A DNA stretch of 64,000 nucleotides from Paulownia fortunei (Eukaryota; Streptophyta; Magnoliopsida; Lamiales; Paulowniaceae): positions 6,660,071 through 6,724,070 of the forward strand of contig CM033118.1 of the NCBI GenBank assembly GCA_019321725.1. Reading direction: 5' to 3'. Positions 11,241 to 22,860 of this stretch are shown here, in pieces (the first letter of the stretch is position 1; every line of letters begins with the position of its first letter). A model generated the notes under the pieces. That model had not been told where the DNA came from and searched no databases. It worked only from the letters and a program-made list of their open reading frames with translations. Made by a program: the position numbers and the translations under genes.

Positions 11241-13415
11241 TGTTGGGTTCGCGTGATCCTGGGAAATGTATATACAGTGAAATTTAAAATTTTTAAAAAA
11301 TATAAATATATATTACATCACATGTAATTAAAACGAATTCCGTAACCCTTTTGCGATTATTCAGTTGTGCATTTTCTGATAGTTAAAGTAAGAAAGTTTC
11401 AAAAATCCTTACCTTGATTTGCACTCCGGCTGATGTAGGGATTGAAACGATTCAAATCATTATCCCTGCATGAAAGTATCTCCATGTTCTTCAATTCAAA
11501 ACCTATTTGATAGAAATCTAATTCGATTTTAGGATCCCAAATGTTATTTTTCTAACGGTATCCACACATTGGATGCCACTCGCAACCGAATCCTATGCTA
11601 GTAGTTTTCGATTCGAAAATTCTATCCTAAAATGATTTTATTTAGAACAAGAACACACTAATAATTAGTGTTTTAGGTATTTAATTTAATTCTTAATTCA
11701 ACAATTGAATCAAGAATTAATCTAGATAAAATGTTGGTGAACTTTTGGAGATTGAAGGAAAGGGGGGACGAATTTTTGGAGATGAAGAAAACTATTTTTC
11801 TTCAAAAGAGAGGGGCTGTTTTCCACATTTTTCTTTACAAAAATCTGTAATAAAATCCCCATAAAAAAACATCCAAGAAGATTGTCAATAAAGGCTACCA
11901 CAAGTCCTTTCCATGTAAGACTCTTATTCCCTTTTTATCTCTAACTCTTTTAGTAAGTTTTCTTATCCCATAAACAATTTCTTTTTTCCTTATTACCTCT
12001 TAGAAATTGAATTCTCAATTCAACTTTCTCTACAAATTGGATTGCCAATTCAATTTTCTGATGGGCTTCCTACAAGCCCACACCTAATGGGCCTAGGCCT
12101 AAGTGATCAATTAGGCCATACTTTAATTGATCCAATTAATTAAATTAATTCATTTAATTAATTAGGCCCATCTTAATTAATTGATCCAATTAATTAATAA
12201 AATGTTCCAATTGGGCTCACTAATCCAATTAGGTTCAATCAATTAATGCAATTAATTAATTGAATTAATTTCACACTTGAATTAATTTAACCCCCATTAA
12301 TTAATCATATTAATTAATTTAATCTAATACTTGGATTAATTTTTAGGCTAGAAATAAACTTGTTCAAGTTTTGTGTGTGACCCCTTAAGTTCACTTTAAG
12401 GTAGCCGTGGGATCAGAACTCTTGTGACTTAGTTGAATAATTAATTATTTTGATTAATTAATCCAATTAATTAATTCTCTTGAAATTAAGTCATTAATTC
12501 CAAGAACCCACAAGACATGAGAAACACCTAGCAATGCATCATGACTCCTAGTCTAAGGTGAATGTTTGAACCTATTTCAATTACGAATACTATGTAAGTA
12601 CGGTCCTTCCGTCATCTAATCTCTCGATTAAGTTTAGGGCATGGATATTAAGTCGAAACTCCATTAGCTTAATAACTATGTTTCCATTCATAATAGCTTG
12701 AATCGATGATGAATAATTAAAAAACCCCACGTCCAATTTCCATCCAACCTTGGCCAAAGATTTTAGAGTCAAGTACAGTGGATCACATGAGAAATTCACC
12801 TATTCATCTAGATAGGTGACGGATCCTTTGTTGGCCACTCATTAATCTTCATACATGAAGATGTTACACCCAATATAAACCCTTTGCGATTGTCATGCAA
12901 TTAGAAAATACATCAAAATACAACATGTCATGCACAAGGTTACCATGGTGCCTCAAGTCCAAGGACTAATTTTTGCACTATCATAATGAGAAAATTCCCA
13001 TTCGATAATAGAATATTTCCATTTGGGAATTTTCAGGTGGGGTTGTTCAGTGTACTTGTTCCCAAAAAGCACCCGCATACATGTACTAGTGTTTTCATAC
13101 AAATACCTATGGAACGAGGCATCCTTCTTTCGAGCCTGCATTGTATGCGCAAGTCTCAACGAGATAATTGATATCCCATCTCATTGATCCTTGACTTAGA
13201 ATATTTTAAGATCACATCCTTAGAGGCATATTTAACGATCATTATCATATGCGCAATCACGCTTCATAGCTACGTGTGATCTAAGGACTTTATCTAATTT
13301 TTATAATGAATTTAAGATAAAAATTGTCATTTAAATGATATTAATATAAATAAGAATAATTTACAAGAGTATAAGAACAGTCAGATCAATTGGTTCGTTG
13401 GGCACTGCTCTGACA
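11241..13415 (-). repeat. 5' LTR of copia copy 1 (complete, 2,175 bp)
   Basis: Plus-strand ends are TGTTGGGTTCG at 11241 and GGGCACTGCTCTGACA at 13415, the inverse of TGTTAGAGTAGTG seen in copy 2. Length agrees within a few bases with the complete LTR of copy 2 (34887-37058). Open frames inside it are shadows without a protein match. Confidence 0.9.
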
Positions 13416-13420
13416 ATTTC
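13416..13420. repeat. Target-site duplication, right copy (ATTTC)
   Basis: Identical to 4924-4928. Together they fix the element boundaries. Confidence 0.85.
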
Positions 13421-15016
13421 TTAATGGACTATCACCATATTTAATTTCTACTTAGGTCGGCCAAAAGGAATAATTGCCCAAAAAGAAAAAGATTGCCTAT
13501 AACAGCAAGGTGAAATTATAAAATTGAAATTTCAAAACTCTATAATTAAGTCTCACTATTGAAAGCTCAATGAGGTTTTATGCAAAGTAAATTTTAATAA
13601 TGTAGATTTTGATTAAATAATTAGAATGCAATTAATTAATTATTATTGCTTTATATATATACACACACAATGACGTACTCGACTCAACCACTTTGATTAA
13701 AAAAGAAAAAGAAGAAGAAGACGACAATATTCAGCAAATTAAATAATGCCATCCATCTCTACCAACTCCGGGAGATAATCTTCAAATCTTGATTAAACTT
13801 TTTCTTTTTTTGCTTATTGACATTTAGAAAATATAACTTTCGAATTTCACAGACAATCGCCTGTTTCTTTTGGCGGCAGTCTCCACCTTTATGCAACTTG
13901 AATACACCAAAGAATTATGGATCGTTTGCCTTTGTTTTTTCATAGGCTTCTAATAAGATTTTGATCAAATTGAATTTTACAAAAACCGAAGAAACACGTT
14001 TGATCGATTTCTATGAAATAAGATTATAGAATTAATAAAATATTAGTAATGATAATATTTTTTTTCTTTTTATATTCAAACTAAAAGAGTTTATTAAGGG
14101 TTTAAAATAAGCTAAGGCCCTTTGTGTCTGTATATATAATTAAGGAGTTTATAAAATTCTAATATTTTATTTTTGAATTTATATGTTCATCTTCTAAAAT
14201 TTTTATCAAACACTTTAAGACATCTTATAAATTTTTAAACACATTACAAAATTTTTTAAGGAGTATATAATCTTAGCCGAAACCTCTAGAACTAAGTTTG
14301 AACAATGAAAATTCAGATGATGTTTTTCTAATTCACCGATTAATTAAATATATTTTATTGAAAGTCGAGTAATATGGATCCAATATAATTCCTCTACCGT
14401 TACATCCATTACAAAAAATTGAAATGGATCAAATAGGTGATAACTCACACATTTCCTCCATCTAATGGATCATATTTTCTTTAACCATTTTCCTTAATTC
14501 AAGTTAATTTGATTAACAGGGAATCATTAAGGAAGAAATTAAGCTGATCAATTTTAGGTGAAATGAACTTCATTTCAAGCGGATAGCTAGGCATGCTTGT
14601 TTCTTTGTTTGGCCATGTTAAGTTGGGCACCTTCAGTAGTTGGTGAAGGACAAAAGGGTGACCCAAATGTTGAAATTTTATATAAGGGTTTTCATATAAA
14701 AAAAAGTGAATATCATAATATATTAATAATGAAATTTCATGATTTAATGTGACACAATGTCATGTAGGCAAATACAATCATCTACTACAATTTGCTAGCT
14801 CTACCAAAATTCCTACCAGTGTAAGCCCAACATGTGAAACATGCATAATTTATTTATTTATTTATTTATTTTTGTGAATATAACATTAGTATGAAAGTAT
14901 AAATCACTTTTATCAAAAAGAGGAAATAGTTTGATTTGTTACAATCCGAGCCATAGGAACTCTAGTAAGGGCATGACAACTGCCCCCTCTAACATGATCA
15001 ATATTAATATACACTT
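13421..15016. other. Intergenic, distal upstream region of the laccase
   Basis: AT-rich, with no gene seen. Small simple repeats include (TA)(CA) near 13652-13668, an A/G-rich tract near 13700, and four TTTA units near 14850. 'tatcaaacacttta' near 14205 looks like a MITE end, but no partner end was found. Confidence 0.4.
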
Positions 15017-15390
15017 AGGGATGAACGAAACGAGTTTGACCAAATTCAAAATTCGCCCAAATAATATATTTTTTAGGATCTAGACTCAAATTCGGACTCG
15101 GACCCTAATGAGGACTTGACTGGTTAAACTTATTAGACCCGTTTTATTATTTCAAATATATTATCTAAAATACTTTTATTAATTAATACACTAAAGTTTT
15201 TTAAAAAATATATTTTTTAAAAAAATCACAAAAACATATATAACAAATTAAATAAATAAATAGGATGGGTTTGTGGAGGGGCAAATTTGAAAATAAAAAA
15301 TCAAGATTCGCACTGAACCCATTTGTAATATTAAAAATCAGTGCTAAGCGGAGCGAGTTTGGATTTAAACTCGTCCCAATCATCATCCCT
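15017..15390. mobile_element. hAT-like MITE, copy B
   Basis: 374 bp with terminal inverted repeats. The left end is AGGGATGAACGAAACGAGTTT; the right end, read inversely, is AGGGATGATGATTGGGACGAGTTT. It is flanked by 8-bp near-identical sequences, ATACACTT at 15009-15016 and ATATACTT at 15391-15398 (7 of 8 match), the target length typical of hAT transposons. Non-coding and related to the element at 3465-3806. It ends about 880 bp before the laccase start codon, so it could bring regulatory sequence, but that is inference. Confidence 0.7.
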
Positions 15391-16175
15391 ATATACTTGT
15401 GTCCTAAAATTTTCACATTGTTCTAAGCATGTGACGTTGCAAATTACTTGGGTAAGCTACACTTAAAATTACGTGATCAGTATTTATATATATTTGAGAC
15501 TGATCTCTTTTCGTGATGCTATCTCATTACAACTTATTTGAAGCTAACTAAGTTAACAGTTATAGTTGGTATCACCTTAATAAGTCCAATGATCTAAAGC
15601 ACTAGTCACCAAATACACTAAAAGGGATCAAAATGTAACTCAAAATGATCTCTGGCCCCTTGGACTGGTCAAGATCAGACCCCTTCAAAAAGTCATTCTT
15701 CAAAGTGAAAATAAAAAGAAGGGATAGGTACATACTTATATGTAAGGCAACAAATGAGACTTAAATTATAGAGTCCAACTTGCTCGGGTTAGCTCACACC
15801 AACCACCAAATATTTTGGTGTTCCACAAACGTACCCTACTACTAAGCCTATGGACTAATAGAGTCAGATGAAGTTGACATGGGATAAACATAATTATTCA
15901 GAACGCCAGATTTAAAATATAACTAGAGAATTATCATATCATTGCTGTATTTGCACACCAGATTCTTTCAGGGCTTCTTGGCTTATTGGAAAACTTTTAT
16001 GTAAGCAGCCAAAAATATTGAAAGATTTTATTCAAATTGAAAAATTGGACATGATATGATACTCTTTCTATCTGCTGATGAGTCCAACAAAAATATTTCA
16101 AAAAATTAAACTGTCCGAAAGAGAAAATAATAATTTACATTATGTAAGTATTTGTGAAAAAATGATGCCACCCCC
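15391..16175 (+). promoter_or_regulatory. Proximal upstream region of the laccase
   Basis: Non-coding. ACCAACC at 15798-15804 matches the AC-II type element bound by R2R3-MYB factors in phenylpropanoid and lignin gene promoters. It lies inside the palindrome-like 'caccaaccaccaaatattttggtg'. A single 7-bp match is weak evidence on its own. Confidence 0.35.
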
Positions 16176-16184
16176 TATATATAT
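16176..16184 (+). promoter_or_regulatory. Probable TATA box of the laccase
   Basis: TATATATAT follows a CCCCC tract, 89 bp before the start codon, which fits a transcription start near 16210 and a 5' UTR of about 60 bases. A second candidate, GATATAAAG, lies at 16194-16202. GGTTGGT at 16203-16209 is an inverse ACCAACC next to it. Confidence 0.5.
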
Positions 16185-16272
16185 GGGACCTTGGATATAA
16201 AGGGTTGGTGAGAGAGGCAGTGATAATTCTCAGCATCAAGTTCTTTTAGGAGTTCAAAAAAGTTTGATAAAA

Positions 16273-17703
16273 ATGGATGGTTTACTTCAACTTCTGCTAG
16301 TTGCAATATCAGTACTTGCAATGCCAGTGCTTTCTTCTTCATCACCCAATACAAAGCATTTTCAGTTCAATGTAAGCTATAGATATAAGAACCCTGTATC
16401 TCTCTCTCTTCACACACAGACACACACGGGTGTGTGTGTGTGTGTTTGGTTTCTGCATAGGTTGTAAAAAGATGTGATAATAAAATCAATTGCAGGTTGA
16501 GTGGAAGACTGTAACAAGACTTTGCCATACAAAGCCAGTTTTGACAGTGAATGGGAAGTATCCAGGGCCAACCATTGCTGTGCATGAAGGGGACAATGTC
16601 CAAGTAATGGTCACTAACAGGGTTGCCAGAAACACTACCATCCATTGGTGAGTGTATATAATTAATAAAGTATTTTTTTGTTACTTTAAATTGAATCCCT
16701 TAATTTTGTTTTTACACATAAGCATTAAGTCATTGGGCTCATTAAAAATGTCCTCATCAACATATATTTGTCTAGTTTCCCTTTATGTGGTCACCAAATT
16801 GATCTATGAATGAATTATCATATCATACAAGTTTAATTTTAACTGAAGAAATTTCAAATATGGTTTAATATTTAGAAAAATTACATAATTTAATAAAAAA
16901 ACACCATCGTTGCATAGTAAGAAACTAAAACATAATCTTCCGATATTTGTATATTCAAGATATCTACACTCTTACTTATTTATTCTTTTTTAAGAATGCA
17001 TATTATGTTTTTATACGTAGTCCATTTCTGATTTTCAAAATCGAGTAAAAACATTTTTACCTATAAATAGTACTACTTTTTGACAGTTAAAAAAATATAG
17101 ATGTATAAATTAATTTAACCATGAACTCAATGCTACGTTCAACGATCACTAGCTAGGGACATTTTTATAATAAAGATAACACTATTTTGATCATTTGAAT
17201 TGACTATTTCTCATGCTTTTTTTAAATGTAAAATAAATTAATCTTTTGCATGTGTTATATATTAGTCAAATTCATTATTTAAATTCCACACCAATTATTT
17301 AGGTCTTTATTGTTATGACCACTCATTCTAATACTATAGCTTCTTTTCTACTCTGATGTAAAATTATGGTTCAAGTAGTCAAAAATAAGCTGCAATATTA
17401 ATCGTCAAAAGAGTTGAAGCATTTTGTCCCTTTTCTTTTATTTGGTAGTGTAATTTATATCATGTGGTCTCATCATTCTTCTCCTTTCTTTATTTTTCAA
17501 TACTTTTACCAACTTCTCTTTTTATTGACTACTATTATGCACACTTTGATGCATGGCTTTCTCTCTTTCTTTCTTGTCCCTCCCATCATAAGTGTCTCTA
17601 TATGTTAAATTTCCTAATCATTCTCTTCAAATTCTATACATCCTATGGTGCTCTTAATATAACTATCAATAATTTTATCTAGATTTAGAACATATGACTA
17701 TTC

Positions 17704-17753
<50 letters not shown>

Positions 17754-20700
17754 TTGTGTGTGTATATATACTCATACTTATATCGGAAACGTCATTGAAA
17801 AATTTAATTATTTTAAGAATTTATTAGTCATTTCAGTGAAGTTAGAAATTGATATTGGCTTTCTAGATATTACTATAGACTTTCAAATTTATTATTTCTC
17901 TTAAGAAATTAATCGGGTATTTTGAAGTATCCAAAATATATTTTTGAAGCAGTAATATCAATTTCCTTAAAATTAATGTGGGTTGTAACTAATATAATAC
18001 TCATGTTGGAATACTATAAAAATTTTCAATTTTTCAAAGAGTTATTAGGATTCAAAAATGGAGCTATGTTCCACTCTTCCTCCTGGATTATGGTCAAATT
18101 CCTGAAATTTTTAAGATTGTTGTTGTTTGTTGTGATCAGAATTAAATATTCCTTAGAAAAGGAAATTGTATATCTAAGGAACATATATATATATATATAT
18201 GTACATATGTGAGTTAATTTCTGACAAAGTTGTTGATAATTATTAGAGTCAATTCACGAAAAGTTGATTGGCTTTCTCGTATTCGAGGGATGTTGATCGT
18301 ATCAGAATCATAATCATGATGTTAAATTCTAAAAAACCGACCGAAGATATTGATGCATGTTGGTCCTACAATGCATGATTGTAATAATCTAAGGGGACAA
18401 ATATAATTTATTAGTAATCCAAAAATAACAATTCTTTACTAATAATAATGATAATAATAAATATAAGTCGATAACTAATTTTTTAATTCTTTTAATATGG
18501 AATGGATAGATCGTATCTTATTCATAATTATAATACTAAAAGAATTTGTCCTATGCCTTGAACTCATTCACCTGTAGACCCTTTACTCATTATATCTCAA
18601 ACCAATAATTGCTTTGCATTAAAACACCACTAAAACTAATAATAATTGTGATTAAATTATAGTTGATACGTCTTTCTAGTTCCGAAACCTATACTTAATC
18701 AACTTTATAACTTATAGCAAGTTGATATTATACTAGTACACTCTCCCTCATTTTCTCTCAGATATTTGACTTGTGATGAAATTTTAAATAATAATAAAAA
18801 AATATTTTTTTTACGTAGTTTTACATTTTTGTCTTATGAAAACTAGTGGTATTACATTATTAATGTCAAAAAATGTAAATTTTGAAAAGCAAGTTGTTAT
18901 TCTTAAGAAGAAACATCATTTGTGAACATTTCAAGAATTTTTTTTAAAAGCTTTCAAACCTTAAATGTAGCGGCAATTGAACTTTAGAAAACCAATATAC
19001 ATTCACAACTCCTTCACTCGATAATTGGCTTTCAGATGGGTAAAATAATCTACCAACTTCGGGGATTAAGTTTGCTATTTATTATTATTATTTTTTTTTC
19101 CTACGTTTGTGCATTTGATACACCTCATTTTTCATTATGATATGGTTGCACATATTATTTATTTCCATATGCAAGTTTAGTTTATATATCTTAAAACAAC
19201 ACGACATTATAAATGATGTGTAGATTTCGATATTTACAATTATTATATAATTAATTCACACTGGGAAAAGCACATTGCTATAAATAAGACAAGTGCAATT
19301 AGATAGGTTTGTCTTATTGCTAAGTGTGACCAAATCGAATCTCAAAATTAATTTTCGCAAGTACTATTAAATTTTTTCTTTACACATAAACATACATGAT
19401 ATTGAAGAATTGATGTCGGGGCATGCACACCCACAGGCATGGAGTAAGGCAGATGAGAACAGGGTGGGCAGATGGACCCGCATACATAACCCAGTGCCCC
19501 ATTGGAGCAGGCAAAACCTATACTTACAACTTCAGTGTTGTGGATCAGAGGGGTACCCTTTGGTGGCATGCTCATTTCTCTTGGCAACGTGCTTCTGTTT
19601 ATGGTGCTTTTATCATTTACCCTCGCATGCCTTTTCCATTCTCAGCCCCACTCCAAGCTGATGATATCCCTCTCATCTTTGGTAACAATTATTAATTCCA
19701 TCTTTTGCTTTTTCGCTTAATTATGTGTCTGCGTACTTTTATGAAATCATATATTTATTTATTTTTTATTTTTTGATGTGTTTGAATGGAAAAAAAAAGT
19801 TAATTTTAATGTATTTTTTTAATTGTGTGTTTCGTTAACAAGAAAATTATAAGTCTCATCACTCGTATTTTGAGTCGAGGGATTACAAGAATTATAAATA
19901 AAAGTACCTACTTATTATCATCAAATAAAAATGATGTAAGCATTTTTATTAATCAATTTAAGAAAATCATAAATGGTGCAAAATATAGAATTTCGAATAT
20001 ATTTAACTTACTGCATAATTTTTTTTTCAGTACAGTAATAAATAAGATAGCTAATATTCTTTCTAAAAAATCTAATGGAATAGTATTAATTAGCATTATT
20101 AATATTTAGATTTGAAAGTTTGGGTAACATCCAAACTATCAAAATATTGATATGATAAGTTAAGATAGTGAAAATATTAAAGAGTTTGACTGGGAGCATT
20201 AGAGTGAGTATTTTCTTTCCTTTTTCCATTTTTCTAGAGAAATACTTTCCTTTATAATTTTCTTGAAAACCAGTCAAAAAGCTTGACTGCTCTAAACCAC
20301 AAATGCAGGAGAATGGTGGAATGGAGATGTTGAAGTAGTAGAAAGTGAAATGATGTTATATGGTGGTGGACCTAATACCTCAGATGCTTACACCATGAAT
20401 GGCTTGCCAGGGCCCTTATACCCTTGTTCCACCCAAGGTAAAAATGGCATCATATTTCTTGCTTTTCCTAATGGTAATTTTTCCTAACATTTTTTTTCTT
20501 TTCTATTTATTTAATTAATGTACAGATACTTTCATCCAAACAGTTGAACCTGGCAAAACCTACCTGCTAAGAATTATCAATGCAGCGTTAAACGATGAAC
20601 TCTTCTTTGCTGTGGCAAATCACAGTTTAAAAGTGGTTGAGATTGATGCTGTTTACACAAAGCCCTTCACAACAACAGCCATAATGATCGCCCCTGGACA

Positions 20701-21640
20701 AACCACCAATGTTTTGATCACTGCTGATCAGGTCCCTGATTCAACAGGCATGTTTGTTATGGCAGCTAGGCCTTATCTCACTTCAGTTTTCCCATTTGAC
20801 AATTCGACCACAATTGGCTTCTTGAAGTATCAAACCAGTACCACAATCACAAAGTCTCAAAGAAATAAGCCTCCAATGCCAGCTTTCACTTTGCCTCAGA
20901 ATCTACCTGCATTGAAAGACACCCCATTTGCCACACAATTCTTGAACAGTCTTAGAAGCCTTGGAACTAAAGATTACCCTTGCAAAGTGCCTAAAAACAT
21001 AGACAAACGAGTCGTGACAACGATTAGCCTAAACCTTCAAGATTGCCCCGTTAATCAGACTTGTAAAGGGTTTCTAAACAAGCGGTTCTATGCCTCAATG
21101 AACAACCAATCATTCGTTCACCCTTCCGTGTCGATACTTGAGTCCCATTACCACAACCTCAGGACTGTATTTTCCTCAGATTTCCCAGAGAATCCACCAT
21201 ATGTTTTTAACTACACCGGTGTCAACCCAGTAACAGAAAACATGAGCACCAAGTTTGGCACCAAGGTACTCCAAGTGCCCTTTGGCACGAAACTTGAAAT
21301 TGTGCTACAGGACACCAACTTCTTGAATCCTGAAAACCATCCAATCCATGTTCATGGCCACAATTTCTTCATTGTGGGAAGAGGTTTTGGGAACTTTGAT
21401 GCTGCAAAGGATCCAATAGGCTACAATCTGGTGGATCCACCGGAGAGAAACACGGTGGCAGTTCCGGTGGGGGGATGGGCGGCGATACGGCTTATTGCTG
21501 ATAATCCAGGCGTATGGTTCATACACTGCCACCTTGAGGAACATATATCATGGGGTTTGGCTTTGGGACTCATTGTGGAAAGTGGAAAGGAGCCATCTCA
21601 GTGCCTGCTGCCGCCTCCAAGTGATCTACCCCCTTGTTGA
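16273..21640 (+). CDS. Laccase (plant multicopper oxidase), five exons
   Basis: Coding join: 16273-16371, 16496-16647, 19437-19681, 20309-20437, 20526-21640. All introns are GT-AG, and 1,740 bp gives 579 residues plus TGA. Plant laccases are secreted, oxidise monolignols and other phenolics, and reduce oxygen to water in the cell wall. A signal peptide covers about residues 1-24. Three cupredoxin domains follow. Copper ligands are all present: HWHG (H83, H85), HAH (128-130), HPIHVHGH (H480, H483, H485) and HCHLEEH (H542, C543, H544, H548), with Leu553 at the type-1 axial position. About eight N-glycosylation sequons are visible. Length is normal for the family. Exons 2-4 (152, 245, 129 bp) have the standard laccase sizes. 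The last exon (1,115 bp) is unbroken where many family members have a further intron. The start at 16273 was chosen because it opens directly into the signal peptide. Subfamily not assigned. Confidence 0.96.
16411..16446. repeat. (CA)n-(GT)n inverted dinucleotide repeat in laccase intron 1
   Basis: A CA-rich tract (16411-16427, with one GA interruption) is followed after two or three G by a GT tract (16430-16446). The halves are complementary and could fold into a hairpin in DNA or pre-mRNA. It occupies about a third of the 124-bp intron 1 (16372-16495). Confidence 0.9.
16648..19436 (+). other. Laccase intron 2 (2,789 bp, unusually long)
   Basis: Donor TG|GTGAGT, acceptor CCACAG|GCATGG. It is AT-rich and non-coding. 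Frames at 17414-17682 and 17922-18212 have no recognisable domain. The neighbouring introns are 124, 627 and 88 bp. No complete transposon with both ends was identified inside. Confidence 0.85.
17704..17770. repeat. Compound microsatellite in laccase intron 2
   Basis: Order is (TA)n, (CA)n, (TA)n, then a short (TG)n and (TA)n. The CA and TG blocks are mutually complementary across the central TA block. A further (TA)n run lies at 18182-18201. Confidence 0.9.
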
Positions 21641-22860
21641 GGTTTTAGATATACTTTAAATTTGAAAATGACATTTGTTTCATCCTTTATAACTATAGTT
21701 TTCATAGATTATAGTGTTAGATTTTTCCCATTTGATTTGTAATAGTTTCTTGTGATAGGTTTTTAGAGGTAATATCCATGTTATATCAGGTGTATTGTAC
21801 ACTAGATATTTGGATGATGGACCAATATCTTATTTCTTAGGAAATGTAGTATTTGTTCATCATCCACATACCTGGTGTATTTATCTACCGAATATAGCAT
21901 TAGGTGGTAGTGAGACATTAAACTATAGTCATTTGAGTGAGGAGATGTAATTCTTGAGGGAATCAAATTTGTTGTAGTTATAGGGAGAAACATCAAATTG
22001 GTGGGAAGTGGCGGGAGAGTTCTTGAGCATATTTCATGCTATGAACAGTAGCCACTTTAAAGATAACAAAGATAATGCAAGAGGTCAATTTTTATTTTTG
22101 TTATTTTTATTCTTAGTATTATGTTAGATTTATTAAATTCTTCAAGAAAAGTTTAGAAATGTTATAATTTCAAATTATAGAGACTTTAATTTTGAAATAC
22201 ATATTTGTGTGAATATGATTATTAACATTTAGGCCACGTTTACTTTAATGGTTAAGGTCTAATAAAAGGGACTTATCCCACCTAAACCCATGTGTACTTT
22301 TAGGGCTGGTTTGGATAGTATGATTGAGTTGGATTTAGTATATAATCTAATTGGGTCAAATGATTGATATATTTAATTTGAGCCCTTGATGGATTAGGAG
22401 CCTGGTTGTTTATCATGCAATTGTTGAGAAATTATCCATAGCTCAATGGTGGTATTATGTAATCCCATAGATGGGCCTGGATCCAATGTAATGTGAAGTT
22501 ACATATTTGTCCTTAAAATTAGATGGTAAATGACTAGATTAGCCTTTTAAGAACCCATAACAACACTCATGCCACATATAAATTTGTTGTCTGATTGAAG
22601 ACAAGAAGCAAGAAGCAAACCCTAGATCTCTGGTGAGGTTTCACCCTTTTTCTTCCCCATTTTCTCTTTTTCTAGCCATTTAATATTCGATGTGTATGTT
22701 GTTTTGTAGGGAACGAAGAAGCAAGTAGCACAACAGTGGTCAATATTGCATCAAGTTACAACAATCGTGATACTTTTGTTTACTGTTATTCCTATTCGTT
22801 TTTGTTGTTTTATTTATTTGTTGATTTTTTTTTATTTCTTGGCTAATAATCAAAATAAAA
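21641..22860 (+). other. Laccase 3' flank and intergenic DNA
   Basis: Holds the presumed 3' UTR; no clear AATAAA signal was found close to the stop. At 22231 'TTAGGCCACGTTTACTTT' and at 22310 'GGGCTGGTTTGGATAGT' look like DNA-transposon termini, but no matching inverse end was found. No gene is supported. Confidence 0.4.

Larger units (their letters stand above)
4929..13415 (-). mobile_element. Ty1/copia LTR retrotransposon, copy 1 (minus strand)
   Basis: An 8.5-kb element with two LTRs, both beginning TGTTGGGTTCG on the plus strand. It has a primer-binding site beside the right LTR and a perfect 5-bp flanking duplication. Transcription direction is right to left. The right LTR (5' LTR of the element) is complete. 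The left one (3' LTR) has lost its U3 part together with the end of pol at about 6623. The interior matches the plus-strand copy at 27883-37058, including the RT YVDD site and the GC-rich leader. All frames carry many stops, so it cannot encode its own proteins. Confidence 0.9.

Noticed and set aside
12590..13171. Frames inside the copia LTR (also 28172-28399, 35459-35716)
   Set aside because: The same LTR sequence yields open frames in different directions in each copy, with no conserved protein.
16264..16272. Upstream in-frame TTG as laccase start
   Set aside because: The ATG at 16273 opens the signal peptide; plant genes rarely start at TTG.
17922..18212. 96-codon frame in laccase intron 2
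   Set aside because: Ends in a (TA)n tract, lies within an intron, and has no recognisable motif.
19348..19720. Several overlapping open frames on both strands
   Set aside because: All overlap laccase exon 3 (19437-19681). Only the frame joining exons 2 and 4 carries the HAH copper motif.
21305..21544. 79-codon minus-strand frame
   Set aside because: Antisense shadow of laccase exon 5, no domain.
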